NCBI GenBank assembly: GCA_905480195.1
Contig: CAJQPN010000015.1
Coordinates: forward strand, 1-32,784
DNA: 32,784 bases
Direction of reading: 5' to 3'
Source: an uncultured Acidimicrobiales bacterium
GTDB lineage: Bacteria; Actinomycetota; Acidimicrobiia; Acidimicrobiales; Aldehydirespiratoraceae
Shown: positions 8,199 through 16,339 of the stretch, in pieces
Layout: every line of letters begins with the position of its first letter
Position numbering within the stretch: the first letter of the stretch is position 1
Program-made: the position numbers and the translations under genes
Notes under the pieces: model-generated
What the model was told of the DNA's origin: nothing
The model's input: the letters and a program-made list of their open reading frames with translations, nothing else
Databases searched by the model: none

Positions 8199-8318
8199 GT
8201 CGGCCCCCGAGGCGAGGTGGGTCCGGGCCGGTGAAATCAGCGCTACTCGTCCACCGGCTATCTCGTGCAATGCGTCTCTTTGTCGGATCGAGCGTGGCAA
8301 CGCGTCGGTTCTCGACCC

Positions 8319-8324
8319 TAGGGT
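8319..8324 (+). promoter_or_regulatory. -10-like TAGGGT, probable leaderless promoter of the LLM oxidoreductase
   Basis: TAGGGT ends 7 nt before the ATG at 8332; no Shine-Dalgarno precedes the start. Transcription would begin at or within a base or two of the start codon. The identical hexamer precedes the S9 peptidase gene. The rest of the 133-nt gap (8199-8331) shows no clear -35 or hairpin. Confidence 0.55.
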
Positions 8325-8331
8325 TCGATCG

Positions 8332-9375
8332 ATGACGCTTCGGATCGGGATCCATCCGCCGGGGGCCGATCCTGGGTCACTCGGCTTCGTTCGTGACGCC
8401 GAACGCCTCGGTGTGGACTCGGTCTGGGTTGCGGAAGCCTGGATGTACGACTGCCTCACGCCGCTTGCCTACCTTGCATCGATCACCGAGTCGCTTCGGC
8501 TCGGCAGCGGTGTGGTCCAACTCGGCTCGCGTTCGCCGTCGATGCTCGCGATGTCGGCACTTGCGCTTCAGAAGATGTCGGGCGGGCGCTTCATCCTCGG
8601 GATCGGCACGAGCGGTCCACAGGTGATGGAGGGGTGGCACGGCATCCGCTTCGACAAACCGGTCACTCGCACCCGTGAGACGATCGAGATCATCCGCAAG
8701 GCCGCATCGGGCGAGCGCCTCGAATACGACGGGAAACTCCACCAGCTTCCGCTGCCCGACAGCCAGGGGCGGGCGATCCGGTCGCCGGTCGGAGGGGTCG
8801 AGATCCCGATCTACAACGCCGCGCTCGGTCCAGCGAACCTGGAGTTGACCGGCGAACTGTGCGATGGCTGGATCGGGACGGCGTTCATGGCCGAAACGTC
8901 CGACATCTATTTCGATCCGATGCGGCACGCGGCTGAGGCTGCGGGGCGCTCCTTCGACGAGATCGAGATCACGGTTGCTGCCGGTCTCGAGTTCACCGAC
9001 GACATCGAGGAAGCGGGTCGGCGACATGCCGCCGGCTATGCCTTCACGATCGGCGCGATGGGGTCGTCGTCGACGAACTTCTACAACCAGTCGTATACAC
9101 GTCAGGGATTCGGCGATGCCGTCGAAGAGGTGCAGCGGTTGTGGCAGGCGGGCGATCGAGAGGCAGCCGGCGCCGCCGTGCCGATCGAGATCGGCCTGCA
9201 CACCAACCTTCTCGGCGACGACGATGACGTGACCAGACGGCTCCGGGCCTATCGCAACGCCGGGGTCGACACGCTGCGGGTCACCGTCAACGGTGATGGG
9301 CTCTGCGACAAGCTCGACGATCTCGCTCGTCTGATGGACCTCGTCGAGCGCGTCAACGCCGAGGCAATGACGTAG
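8332..9375 (+). CDS. LLM-class flavin-dependent oxidoreductase (luciferase-like, possibly F420-dependent)
   Basis: A 347-residue TIM-barrel protein of the bacterial luciferase-like superfamily. It shows the family's N-terminal strand (RIGIHPPG), the ERLGVDSVWVAEAW segment, the LRLGSGVVQLGSRSPSMLAM region that contacts the flavin phosphate, and the GGRFILGIGTSGPQV motif near residues 83-97. A later GELCDGWIGT is also characteristic. Actinobacterial members with this pattern often use coenzyme F420 (methylene-H4MPT-reductase-like) rather than FMN; which one is used cannot be decided from the sequence. The ATG at 8332 directly follows a -10-like TAGGGT, and upstream sequence is not coding in this frame. 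It may act with the TauD-like gene in attack on an organic substrate, which is inference from proximity only. Confidence 0.9.
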   Translation: MTLRIGIHPPGADPGSLGFVRDAERLGVDSVWVAEAWMYDCLTPLAYLASITESLRLGSGVVQLGSRSPSMLAMSALALQKMSGGRFILGIGTSGPQVMEGWHGIRFDKPVTRTRETIEIIRKAASGERLEYDGKLHQLPLPDSQGRAIRSPVGGVEIPIYNAALGPANLELTGELCDGWIGTAFMAETSDIYFDPMRHAAEAAGRSFDEIEITVAAGLEFTDDIEEAGRRHAAGYAFTIGAMGSSSTNFYNQSYTRQGFGDAVEEVQRLWQAGDREAAGAAVPIEIGLHTNLLGDDDDVTRRLRAYRNAGVDTLRVTVNGDGLCDKLDDLARLMDLVERVNAEAMT

Positions 9376-9421
9376 CCGATTTCGAAGACGTGGTGTACGT
9401 CGAGGAACGACTGCTTGCGGT
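9376..9421. other. Convergent intergenic spacer with weak stem
   Basis: This 46-nt gap separates the LLM gene from the convergent SDR operon. It contains a 5-bp stem GACGT / ACGTC with a 5-nt loop (about 9387-9401) and no T-run, so I do not call it a terminator. Nothing else is seen. Confidence 0.2.
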
Positions 9422-10183
9422 TCAGGCTTCGGGCGCCAGGCTCGGAGGAAGGCTGAGCTTGGTGGTGCGGGCACCATCGACGACGACGACCTGACCCGAC
9501 ACGAACCGGGCGTCTGGACCCGCAAGAAAAGCGACTGTGGAGGCCACGTCGGCTGGATCGCCGATGTGACCGACCGGATGGAGCACCGCTAGTTCCGCGA
9601 GTGCCTGGTCTCGGTTCGGGAGCCGATCGAGATAGGTCCGGTTAAGGGCAGTGTCGATCCAACCCGGCGCCACCGCGTTGCAGCGAATTCCCAGTGGGCC
9701 GAGGTCGACTGCCATCGCTGCGGTGAGTCCGTGCACCCCGCCCTTCGATGCCGAGTATGCGGTGTGGAGCGGGTTCGCGCCGATGCCCTCGATCGATCCG
9801 ACGTTGACAACTGCTCCCCCGCCATCGGCTCGTAGCGCCGGCAGGAGCGCCTTGGTCATGAGCCACGGGCCTCGCAGATTGACGGCCATCGCCATGTCCC
9901 ACTGCTCGACGGTCTGCGCCGCGATCGACGCCTCGAACATGATGCCGGCGTTGTTGACGAGCACGCCGAGCGACCCGCCGACCTCGGTGGCCAGCGCGCC
10001 CGCTGAGTCCTCTGACGTCACGTCGAGTTCGACCCAGCGCTGGCGCGCACCGAGATCGCCGGGGTTACGGAGATCGCCAACGATCACGTTCGCGCCGTCG
10101 GCTGCGAAACGGTCGGCGATGGCGCGACCGATGCCCTGCGCACCGCCCGTGACGACGGCCGTGATTCCTCCGAAGGAACTCAC
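9422..10183 (-). CDS. Short-chain dehydrogenase/reductase (SDR), last gene of the LysR/MttB operon
   Basis: A 253-residue classical SDR. The start is GTG 10183, overlapping the stop of the preceding SDR (GTGA, 10180-10183); the frame is open further upstream only as a shadow of that gene. The NAD(P)-binding motif TGGAQGIG is at residues 12-19, NNAG at 77-80, and the catalytic Ser130, Tyr143 and Lys147 are in VNVGSIEG and YSASK. Asp37 after the second strand (VGDL) suggests NAD(H) rather than NADP(H). It would oxidise or reduce a hydroxyl/keto group of the pathway intermediate. It is the most distal gene of the operon running from 17223. Substrate unknown. Confidence 0.92.
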   Translation of the reverse strand: MSSFGGITAVVTGGAQGIGRAIADRFAADGANVIVGDLRNPGDLGARQRWVELDVTSEDSAGALATEVGGSLGVLVNNAGIMFEASIAAQTVEQWDMAMAVNLRGPWLMTKALLPALRADGGGAVVNVGSIEGIGANPLHTAYSASKGGVHGLTAAMAVDLGPLGIRCNAVAPGWIDTALNRTYLDRLPNRDQALAELAVLHPVGHIGDPADVASTVAFLAGPDARFVSGQVVVVDGARTTKLSLPPSLAPEA

Positions 10184-10947
10184 TGTGCCGTGTACCCACC
10201 ATCGAGACTGACGTTGGCCCCATGGATGTGGCGGGCCGCGTCGGAGCAAAGGAAGAGCGCAAGGTCTGCGACCTCGGACGGCTCCGGGATACGGCCCTCG
10301 GGAATCGACACGAGGTTCTGCTCGAAAATTGCGTCGACGGTGGTGCCCTCAGGATGCTCGGAGACGAGCATCGGGGTGTCGACCGAACCCGGACAGATCG
10401 CATTGATTCGGATTCCTTCGGACGCATGGTCGAGGGCCATGGCGCGGGTGAGGTTCGTGACCGCTCCCTTCGAGGCACAGTAGGCGGCGAGGCCAGCGGA
10501 GCCGACAAGTCCGCACGTTGATGAGATGTTGACGATGGCCCCACCACCGCGAACCCGAAGAGCGGGGATCGCGGCCCGCGACAAGAAGAAGGTGCCGTCG
10601 ACGTTGATCGACATGACGCGGAACCACTCATCGTCGGAGGTTCCGAGCGCGTCGGCGCGATGGATAACACCCGCAGCGTTGATGACGAAGTCGACTCCAC
10701 CGAATGCTTCGATGGCGGTATCGACAAGTGCGGCAGCAGCAGCCGAGTTCGCGACATCGCCGAGCCCGGCGATGGCCTGTCCTCCCGCTGCGGTAACCGA
10801 GGCGGCCACGGCCGCAGTTCGTTCGGCGTCGCGACCACCAACCACGATCGCAGCACCCGATGAGGCGAATCGCTCACAGATGGCAGCACCCATCCCAGAT
10901 GAACCGCCCGAGACGACGGCGACCTTGCCGTCGAGGTCGACCTGCAT
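10180..10947 (-). CDS. Short-chain dehydrogenase/reductase (SDR), LysR/MttB operon
   Basis: A 255-residue classical SDR. The start at ATG 10947 is chosen because a strong Shine-Dalgarno AGGAG (10953-10957, within a GGAGGAGTAGGAG run) sits 5 nt upstream, and the frame upstream of it has no SDR similarity. SGGSSGMG (residues 13-20) is the dinucleotide motif, with a catalytic Ser143 in IVNISST and Tyr156/Lys160 in YCASK. GGRD after the second strand (Arg39) is compatible with NADP(H), unlike the downstream SDR, so the pair may differ in cofactor. The Shine-Dalgarno overlaps the end of the FAD oxidoreductase gene, so the spacing is operonic. Substrate unknown. Confidence 0.92.
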   Translation of the reverse strand: MQVDLDGKVAVVSGGSSGMGAAICERFASSGAAIVVGGRDAERTAAVAASVTAAGGQAIAGLGDVANSAAAAALVDTAIEAFGGVDFVINAAGVIHRADALGTSDDEWFRVMSINVDGTFFLSRAAIPALRVRGGGAIVNISSTCGLVGSAGLAAYCASKGAVTNLTRAMALDHASEGIRINAICPGSVDTPMLVSEHPEGTTVDAIFEQNLVSIPEGRIPEPSEVADLALFLCSDAARHIHGANVSLDGGYTAQ

Positions 10948-10952
10948 GACGT

Positions 10953-10957
10953 CTCCT
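10953..10957 (-). promoter_or_regulatory. Shine-Dalgarno deciding the SDR start at 10947
   Basis: AGGAG, 5 nt before ATG 10947 on the minus strand, overlaps the final codons and TAG stop of the FAD oxidoreductase gene. It argues against the longer open frame that extends to 11013. Confidence 0.75.
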
Positions 10958-12272
10958 ACTCCTCCAACCCGGCTTGGGCTCGGCGCCAACGCGAGTTCAT
11001 CATCACACCCCACCGGTTGAACGGGTCGGGGAAGTTACGGCTCGGCGCGGCACCGCTGGTGAGCAGATCCATCAGCGGGTCGGTGTGACCCACCATGAGT
11101 TCGGCGAGGTACTTTCCTGAGACCGTGCCTTTGGCCATGCCCGTGCCCTGGTACACCATGGTTGCCCAGACGCCGTCGGCGACCTTGCCACATACCCCTG
11201 CCCCGTTGCGGCTCAAGCTGAGGGCGCCGCCCCACGAGTACTCGAACTCGACCTCGGGCAACATCGGGTACCGATTCCGGAAGCTCTTGTTGTGGATCTT
11301 CTTGACCTTCTCGGCGCCCGTGACGATGTCGCTTTTGCGGCTGAACGTGTACTGATTTCGGATCAGGATCCGACGGTCGGGGCGGCGGCGAACCGTGGTA
11401 CCTGCGGGATGCGCAGGAATGATCGCGTAGTTGTCTTCACCACCGAGTCGCTCGACCTCGTCGTCGGTCAGTGGTCGAGTCATCGAACCCCACGTGATCA
11501 ACGGGATCAGCTTGTTCTTGAAGAAGCCGAACCCTTCGCCGAACCCGTTGGCGGCGAGCACCAGCGATGGGGTGCGGACTTTGCCGCGGGTCGTGCTGAG
11601 CGTGTGGGGTGGGCCGAACTCGAAGTCGATGACCATCGAGTCTTCGAAGACCCGCACGTTGTCGGGCATGGTCTTGGCCAGGCCGATCACAAGTTGTGCC
11701 GGGTTGACCAGCACGCTGTGGGGGGCATGTAGCCCCGATCGGTAGAAGTCGGTTCCGAAACGCCGCCGACATTCGGCGGCGTCGTAGAGGTGGTACTCCT
11801 CATCGACTGCGTCGAGCGATGCGGCGAAGCCAGCAAGGGTCTCCTCGCCTTTCGCCGATGCCGCAGCGTGGATCTTGCCCTCTCGCCGCCAGTCGCAGTC
11901 GATGCCCTCGCGGTGAACGATCTCGTCGAGCCAGTCAAGGCCCGCTCGGTTGAGGGCGATACCGCGTTTGGCGTTGGCAGTGTCGTCGGCGAACCCCTTG
12001 GCTCGGATGTTGTGGGCATGATCGATGATGAATCCCGAACAGCGACCCGCTGCGTTGTTGCCGAGACGGTCGGCTTCCAAAAGCACGATCGACTGGTCGG
12101 GCGCAAGTTCGGCAAGCCGGCGGGCTGCTGCGAGCCCGCCGAAACCGGCACCGATAACAACATGGTCAGCATCAACCGACCCGGTGAGGACCGTCGGGTC
12201 TCCCTGAGGTCCGAGGATCTCGAGCCAGCCGTTCTGGTTGTCGTACGACGGGAGGATCGAGACACGGGTCAC
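10956..12272 (-). CDS. FAD-dependent amine/amino-acid oxidoreductase (DAO family, PuuB-like)
   Basis: A 438-residue D-amino-acid-oxidase-fold flavoprotein. The FAD motif VIGAGFGGLAAARRL is at residues 39-53, followed by LLEADRLGNNAAGRCSGF, where the family's GASGRNGG segment would be, and REGIDCDWRREGKI. The C-terminal YSWGGALSLSRNGAG and VYQGTGMAKGTVSGKYLAEL blocks align by eye with the gamma-glutamylputrescine oxidase PuuB. The family oxidises a C-N bond to an imine that hydrolyses to an aldehyde or keto acid. The start is GTG 12272, overlapping the aldehyde dehydrogenase stop (GTGA). An FAD amine oxidase directly after a PuuC-like dehydrogenase fits consecutive steps: amine to aldehyde to acid. 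D-proline or hydroxyproline dehydrogenase activity is an alternative, given the DHDPS-family neighbour. Confidence 0.87.
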   Translation of the reverse strand: MTRVSILPSYDNQNGWLEILGPQGDPTVLTGSVDADHVVIGAGFGGLAAARRLAELAPDQSIVLLEADRLGNNAAGRCSGFIIDHAHNIRAKGFADDTANAKRGIALNRAGLDWLDEIVHREGIDCDWRREGKIHAAASAKGEETLAGFAASLDAVDEEYHLYDAAECRRRFGTDFYRSGLHAPHSVLVNPAQLVIGLAKTMPDNVRVFEDSMVIDFEFGPPHTLSTTRGKVRTPSLVLAANGFGEGFGFFKNKLIPLITWGSMTRPLTDDEVERLGGEDNYAIIPAHPAGTTVRRRPDRRILIRNQYTFSRKSDIVTGAEKVKKIHNKSFRNRYPMLPEVEFEYSWGGALSLSRNGAGVCGKVADGVWATMVYQGTGMAKGTVSGKYLAELMVGHTDPLMDLLTSGAAPSRNFPDPFNRWGVMMNSRWRRAQAGLEE

Positions 12273-13762
12273 GAGAGATCGATCCAGATCGTCTTGGCTT
12301 CGGTGTACTGCTCGTGGGCCTGCACGCCGTTGTCGCGACCAACGAAGCCCGAAAGGCCGAAGCCGCCGAACGGGGTGGTCATGTCGCCCTCGGAGTAGCA
12401 GTTGACCGATACGGTCCCCGCCTTGAGCATGCGGCTCGCAAGGTGCGCGCTCCGGACATTCGACGTGAAGATCGACGCATGCAGGCCGTAGTCGGTGTCG
12501 TTCGCCATCTCGATGGCTTCGTCGGCGTGGGCGAACGTCGACACCGACAGCACCGGACCGAAGATCTCATCGCGAGCAACGGCCATCTCAGGCGTGACAT
12601 CGGTGAAGATCGTCGGTTCGACGAACCAGCCACCGGAATCGTGACGGGTCTGCTTGCCGCCGCACCGAAGCGTGGCGCCTTCATCAGTGGCTTTTTCGAT
12701 GTTGGAGAGAATCTTTTCCATGTGAACCGGTTCGATGATGGCGCCCATGCGGGTCTCCGGATCGAGCGGATCACCCAGAACCCACTCGTGCATGGCCTCG
12801 TCGATGCAGGCCATGACGTCGGCGGCAACCGACTCATGGAGGATCAGTCGGCTATTCGACGAGCAGTTCTGCCCAGCGTTCCAGAAGATCGACTCGCATG
12901 CGCTTGCTGCGACCTTGTCGAGGTCTTCGGCATCGCTCATGACGACCATGGGTGACTTACCGCCACACTCGAGCAGCACGCGCTTGAGGTTCGAATCGGC
13001 GGAGTAGCGAAGGAACATCCGCCCGATCTCGGTAGAGCCGGTGAATCCAACACAGTCGACCTGTGGATGCAGGCCGAGCGCTGCGCCGACGGTTTCGCCG
13101 AAGCCCGGCACGACGTTGATCACGCCATCAGGGAGGCCTGCCTCGGTGGCGAGTTCAGCGATACGGATGGTCGACATCGAGGTCTGCTCGGCGGGCTTGA
13201 GCACCATGGTGTTGCCGGCCGCCAATGCCGGACCGATCTTCCATGCCGCCATCATCAATGGGTAGTTCCACGGCAACACCGCACCCACGACGCCGATCGG
13301 TTCGCGCACGATGGTTGACACGACACCAGGACCCGACGGCGTGGCCATGTCGTAGACCTTGTCGGCGAGCTCGGCATGCCACATCAAGCACGTGACCGTC
13401 TCGGGTAGGTCGATCGTCGACGTGTCGAAGATCGGTTTGCCCGCTTCGAGGGTCTCCATCACGGCCAGTTCGTCGGCATGAGCCTCGATCAGCAAGGCGA
13501 ACCGCTTCAAAAGATTGCGTCGATCAGCGGGTGCCATCTTCCCCCACGGCCCGTTGTCGAAGGCATCGCGGGCAGCGGCCACGGCCCGGTCCATGTCTTC
13601 CTGCGCGCCCTCGGCGACCTGGGCCAGTTCCTCCCCAGTGGCGGGGTTGTAGGTGGCGAACGTGGTGCCGCTGGCAGACTCGACGGAGCGGCCACCGATC
13701 ATCATGCGGGTCGGCGGGGTGACAGAGGCAGCGAGCGCCACCGGATCGAAGTTCATGCTCAT
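12269..13762 (-). CDS. NAD(P)-dependent aldehyde dehydrogenase (PuuC-like)
   Basis: A 497-residue aldehyde dehydrogenase. The start at ATG 13762 overlaps the upstream stop (ATGA) and has GAAGGGGAA about 6-7 nt upstream; the longer frame to 13819 is a shadow. Landmarks are PWNYPL (from residue 164) with the oxyanion Asn, KPAEQT, GFTGSTEIG, the general base Glu265 in LLECGGKSP and the nucleophile Cys300 in NAGQNCSS. The tail GDMTTPFGGFGLSGFVGRDNG and the C-terminal TEAKTIWI closely resemble gamma-glutamyl-aminobutyraldehyde dehydrogenase PuuC. It should oxidise the aldehyde made by the FAD oxidase next to it to a carboxylate. An alpha-ketoglutarate-semialdehyde role, as in hydroxyproline pathways, is the main alternative. 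Confidence 0.93.
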   Translation of the reverse strand: MSMNFDPVALAASVTPPTRMMIGGRSVESASGTTFATYNPATGEELAQVAEGAQEDMDRAVAAARDAFDNGPWGKMAPADRRNLLKRFALLIEAHADELAVMETLEAGKPIFDTSTIDLPETVTCLMWHAELADKVYDMATPSGPGVVSTIVREPIGVVGAVLPWNYPLMMAAWKIGPALAAGNTMVLKPAEQTSMSTIRIAELATEAGLPDGVINVVPGFGETVGAALGLHPQVDCVGFTGSTEIGRMFLRYSADSNLKRVLLECGGKSPMVVMSDAEDLDKVAASACESIFWNAGQNCSSNSRLILHESVAADVMACIDEAMHEWVLGDPLDPETRMGAIIEPVHMEKILSNIEKATDEGATLRCGGKQTRHDSGGWFVEPTIFTDVTPEMAVARDEIFGPVLSVSTFAHADEAIEMANDTDYGLHASIFTSNVRSAHLASRMLKAGTVSVNCYSEGDMTTPFGGFGLSGFVGRDNGVQAHEQYTEAKTIWIDLS

Positions 13763-14769
13763 CGGTTGTTCCCCTTCGCTCGGCTCACGCCGGAGGCGTG
13801 TGTCATCTGGACCAGCCAATCACGCTCGTCTTCCCATTCGCGAAACACGAGCGTGTCGCGGTTCGTCCCGTTGACCGGGAGTGTCGACAGGGCGGTCTGG
13901 AGAGCGAGCCGACCCTGACGGGTCATCGGCATCACTGGACGGCGACACGGGCCGACGGACCGGCCCACCATGTTGGTCGCGGTCTTGACCGCCGAGTTGT
14001 ACTCGGCGTCGACGTTGTTCTCCCAGAAGAACATGTTGGCAGGCAGCATCTTCGCCCAGAGTCCGAGCGCCGCTGCATGTTCCCCCGTCTGAATGAGATC
14101 CCAGAGCTGAACGCATTCATGAGGCATCACGTTGGCAGCCCCCCAGATCCAACCAGCAGCGCCAGCCATCGCAGCGAACGGCGCAAGCGGGTCGGCGCCT
14201 GCGAGAACGTGCCCGCCGATACCGATCAGCTTCTGGGCTCGGATCAGATCGCCGGTGGAGTCCTTGATGTACTCGATGTTCTCGATTGCCATCAACTGGC
14301 GGTACAGGTCGGGATGGATGTCGAATCCACTGTTGACGGGGATGTTGTAGAGGACGATCGGGATGTCGATCGCCTGGGCGAGCTTTTCGTAGTGGAAGAG
14401 CACGCCGCGCTCGAAGGGGCCTTCGAAGTACGGCGGAAGCACCATGGCCGCGGCGGCGCCCTGGTCGGCGGCCCGACGGGTGCGCTCGATCGCATCGGTC
14501 GTTGTGATCGCCGACGTCTGTGCGATCACCGGAATACGGTTGTCGACGATCTCACAGCCGAGGCCGATGATGCGATCCCTCTCGGTATCGGAGAGAAACG
14601 CGAACTCACCGGTGCCAGCACACAGCACCAGACCGTGGACGCCGGCGTCGATCAAGCGCTCGATGTGGTCGCGCAAGCGGCCCTCGTCAAGGCGCTCACC
14701 CGTGTCGTCGAACGGCGAACACATCGCTGCACACACACCGTGCAATAGGGGTGCCGTGGTGTCTCTCAC
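13759..14769 (-). CDS. Dihydrodipicolinate synthase / N-acetylneuraminate lyase family protein
   Basis: A 336-residue class I aldolase-fold protein. The start is GTG 14769 with GAGGAG 4 nt upstream (14774-14779); the frame stays open to 14967 but overlaps the end of the methyltransferase gene without similarity. The family's GTGEFAFLSD (residues 52-61), the proton-shuttling Tyr141 in IVLYNIPVNSG and the Schiff-base Lys169 in YIKDSTGD are all present. Family members include synthases, aldolases and dehydratase/deaminases such as 1-pyrroline-4-hydroxy-2-carboxylate deaminase. Lysine biosynthesis is unlikely, because the gene lies in a catabolic operon between a methyltransferase and an aldehyde dehydrogenase. 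The C-terminus is ~30 residues longer than typical DHDPS (about 300). Exact reaction unknown. Confidence 0.9.
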   Translation of the reverse strand: MRDTTAPLLHGVCAAMCSPFDDTGERLDEGRLRDHIERLIDAGVHGLVLCAGTGEFAFLSDTERDRIIGLGCEIVDNRIPVIAQTSAITTTDAIERTRRAADQGAAAAMVLPPYFEGPFERGVLFHYEKLAQAIDIPIVLYNIPVNSGFDIHPDLYRQLMAIENIEYIKDSTGDLIRAQKLIGIGGHVLAGADPLAPFAAMAGAAGWIWGAANVMPHECVQLWDLIQTGEHAAALGLWAKMLPANMFFWENNVDAEYNSAVKTATNMVGRSVGPCRRPVMPMTRQGRLALQTALSTLPVNGTNRDTLVFREWEDERDWLVQMTHASGVSRAKGNNR

Positions 14770-14773
14770 GCTG

Positions 14774-14779
14774 CTCCTC
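14774..14779 (-). promoter_or_regulatory. Shine-Dalgarno deciding the GTG start at 14769
   Basis: GAGGAG, 4 nt upstream of GTG 14769 on the minus strand, lies in the 19-nt gap after the methyltransferase stop. It supports the short form of the DHDPS-family protein. Confidence 0.65.
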
Positions 14780-14788
14780 ACTCTCGTC

Positions 14789-16339
14789 TCACTCGAGTGT
14801 CTCTGGTATCTCTCGTTCGCGACGGTCGATGAAGTCGCAAAGCGCTTCGTCGACATCGTCGGGCAGTTTCGGCTCCACGTAGTCGGCCAGCAACTGCTGT
14901 GCCTTTTTGGTACCGCGGGCTTCGGTGTCCTCACCGCCGGCGGCAAGCCATTGCTCGTAGCCGTCACTATCCATCAGCTCTGGCGTCGCAAACGCCGATT
15001 CGAAGTTGGCAAGCGTGTGCGCCGTGCCGAGGAAGTGGCCACCAGGCTCGACCTCTTCCATCGCTGCGAGCGCGTCATCGAGTTCGTCGAAGTTGATCCC
15101 CTCGACGAAGCGACGAAACATCTCGGCCTGTTCGCCGTCGATCGCTGCCTTGGCGTAGCTCTGGCATAGGGCTGACTCCATGTAGCCGGTCGTCGAGAGC
15201 ACGAAGTTCGCGCCGGCGAGGGCGGCACCGAACATGTTGCGCGCCGCTTCGTAGCCCGCTTGGGCGTCGAACGCCTTCGATGCCGTGCACATGCCCGAGC
15301 AACGCCACGGCAGCTGGTAGCGACGAGCAAGCTGACCGACCAACAGGTTCATGTGGTCAATGTCGGGCGTGCCGGCCATCGGCGCACCCGACTTCATCGA
15401 GACGGTGGCGAGCCACTGGCCGAACACCGCCGGCGACCCGGGGCGCACGATCTGGCTGAACGCCACGCCTGCGAGCGCCTCTGCGTTGATCTGCACGACT
15501 GAGCCGATCGTCGACGCCGGCGTAGAGGCCCCTCCGAGCACGAACGGTGAGAACAGCATCGCTTGGTTTGCGGCGCTGTAGACCTTGACTGCGTCAAGCA
15601 TCGTGGAGTCCCAAACCAGCGGTGAGTTGCCGTTGGCAAGGCACGTCATGACGGTGTTTTGGTCGACGAATTCCTCACCGAACAGTATCCGCGCCATCTC
15701 GAGCGAGTCCTCCGCCCGCTCCCGACTGGTCACCGCACCCATGAAGGGCTTGGTCGAATGCTTCAGAAGCGAATAGGTCATGTGCAGGTGGCGGTGGGGC
15801 ACGGCGATGTCCATCGGCTCGCACAGCACACCCCCCGACATCTGCATCGCCGGAGTCATCTGCGCGATTTTGGCGAAGTTGTGGAAGTCACCGATCGTGG
15901 CGTTGCGGCGCGTTCCTTCGAGATCGCGGACGAACGGTGCGCCATACGCTGGCGTGAAGATGCTCTTGCGGCCGCCGAGGGTAACGGTGCGCTCGGGATC
16001 ACGGCCGACCATGGTGTACTCGTTCGGCGCCGTGGCGATGAGTTCCATCAGGAACTCGCGATCAATTCGCAGGCGATAGCCGTCGATCGACACACCTCCA
16101 TCAGAGCCGGCCCGCCGCCACAGCTCGATCGACTCATCGTCGCGGAATTCGATGCCGGTCGTCTCGAGCAGCGTCATCGTTCGGTCGTGCACGATGTCGA
16201 CCTGCTCGGGCAGGATCGCATCGAGGTAGGGAATCCCCCGCTCCATCTCGGGCAGGAATCGCTGGGTGTACGCGGTTCGAGCATCGCGGCGGGCGCCGCG
16301 GCCCCGACGATTTGGGCGGGCAGGGGCGGTGTCGGTCAC
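14789..16339 (-). CDS. Trimethylamine methyltransferase (MttB) superfamily protein, non-pyrrolysine type
   Basis: A 516-residue TIM-barrel methyltransferase of the MttB/MtgB superfamily. The start is GTG 16339, overlapping the LysR stop (GTGA, 16336-16339); the frame runs on upstream to 16795 only as a shadow of the LysR gene. Recognisable blocks are the N-terminal IVHDRTMTLLETTGIEF, a central run with PHRHLHMTYSLLKHSTKPF, and C-terminal ANFVLSTTGYMESALCQSYAKAAIDGEQ. The frame contains no internal TAG, so it does not encode pyrrolysine at the catalytic position and belongs with the glycine-betaine, proline-betaine and carnitine demethylase group. These transfer a methyl group to a corrinoid protein, but no corrinoid protein or RamA-like activase gene is in the window. 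It is the first structural gene after the regulator and probably starts the pathway. Substrate unknown, probably a quaternary or methylated amine. Confidence 0.9.
   Translation of the reverse strand: MTDTAPARPNRRGRGARRDARTAYTQRFLPEMERGIPYLDAILPEQVDIVHDRTMTLLETTGIEFRDDESIELWRRAGSDGGVSIDGYRLRIDREFLMELIATAPNEYTMVGRDPERTVTLGGRKSIFTPAYGAPFVRDLEGTRRNATIGDFHNFAKIAQMTPAMQMSGGVLCEPMDIAVPHRHLHMTYSLLKHSTKPFMGAVTSRERAEDSLEMARILFGEEFVDQNTVMTCLANGNSPLVWDSTMLDAVKVYSAANQAMLFSPFVLGGASTPASTIGSVVQINAEALAGVAFSQIVRPGSPAVFGQWLATVSMKSGAPMAGTPDIDHMNLLVGQLARRYQLPWRCSGMCTASKAFDAQAGYEAARNMFGAALAGANFVLSTTGYMESALCQSYAKAAIDGEQAEMFRRFVEGINFDELDDALAAMEEVEPGGHFLGTAHTLANFESAFATPELMDSDGYEQWLAAGGEDTEARGTKKAQQLLADYVEPKLPDDVDEALCDFIDRREREIPETLE

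Noticed and set aside
9376..9421. Factor-independent terminator between convergent genes
   Set aside because: Only a 5-bp stem and no T-run.
14789..16339. Possible pyrrolysine-containing trimethylamine methyltransferase
   Set aside because: The frame has no in-frame TAG, so pyrrolysine is not encoded.
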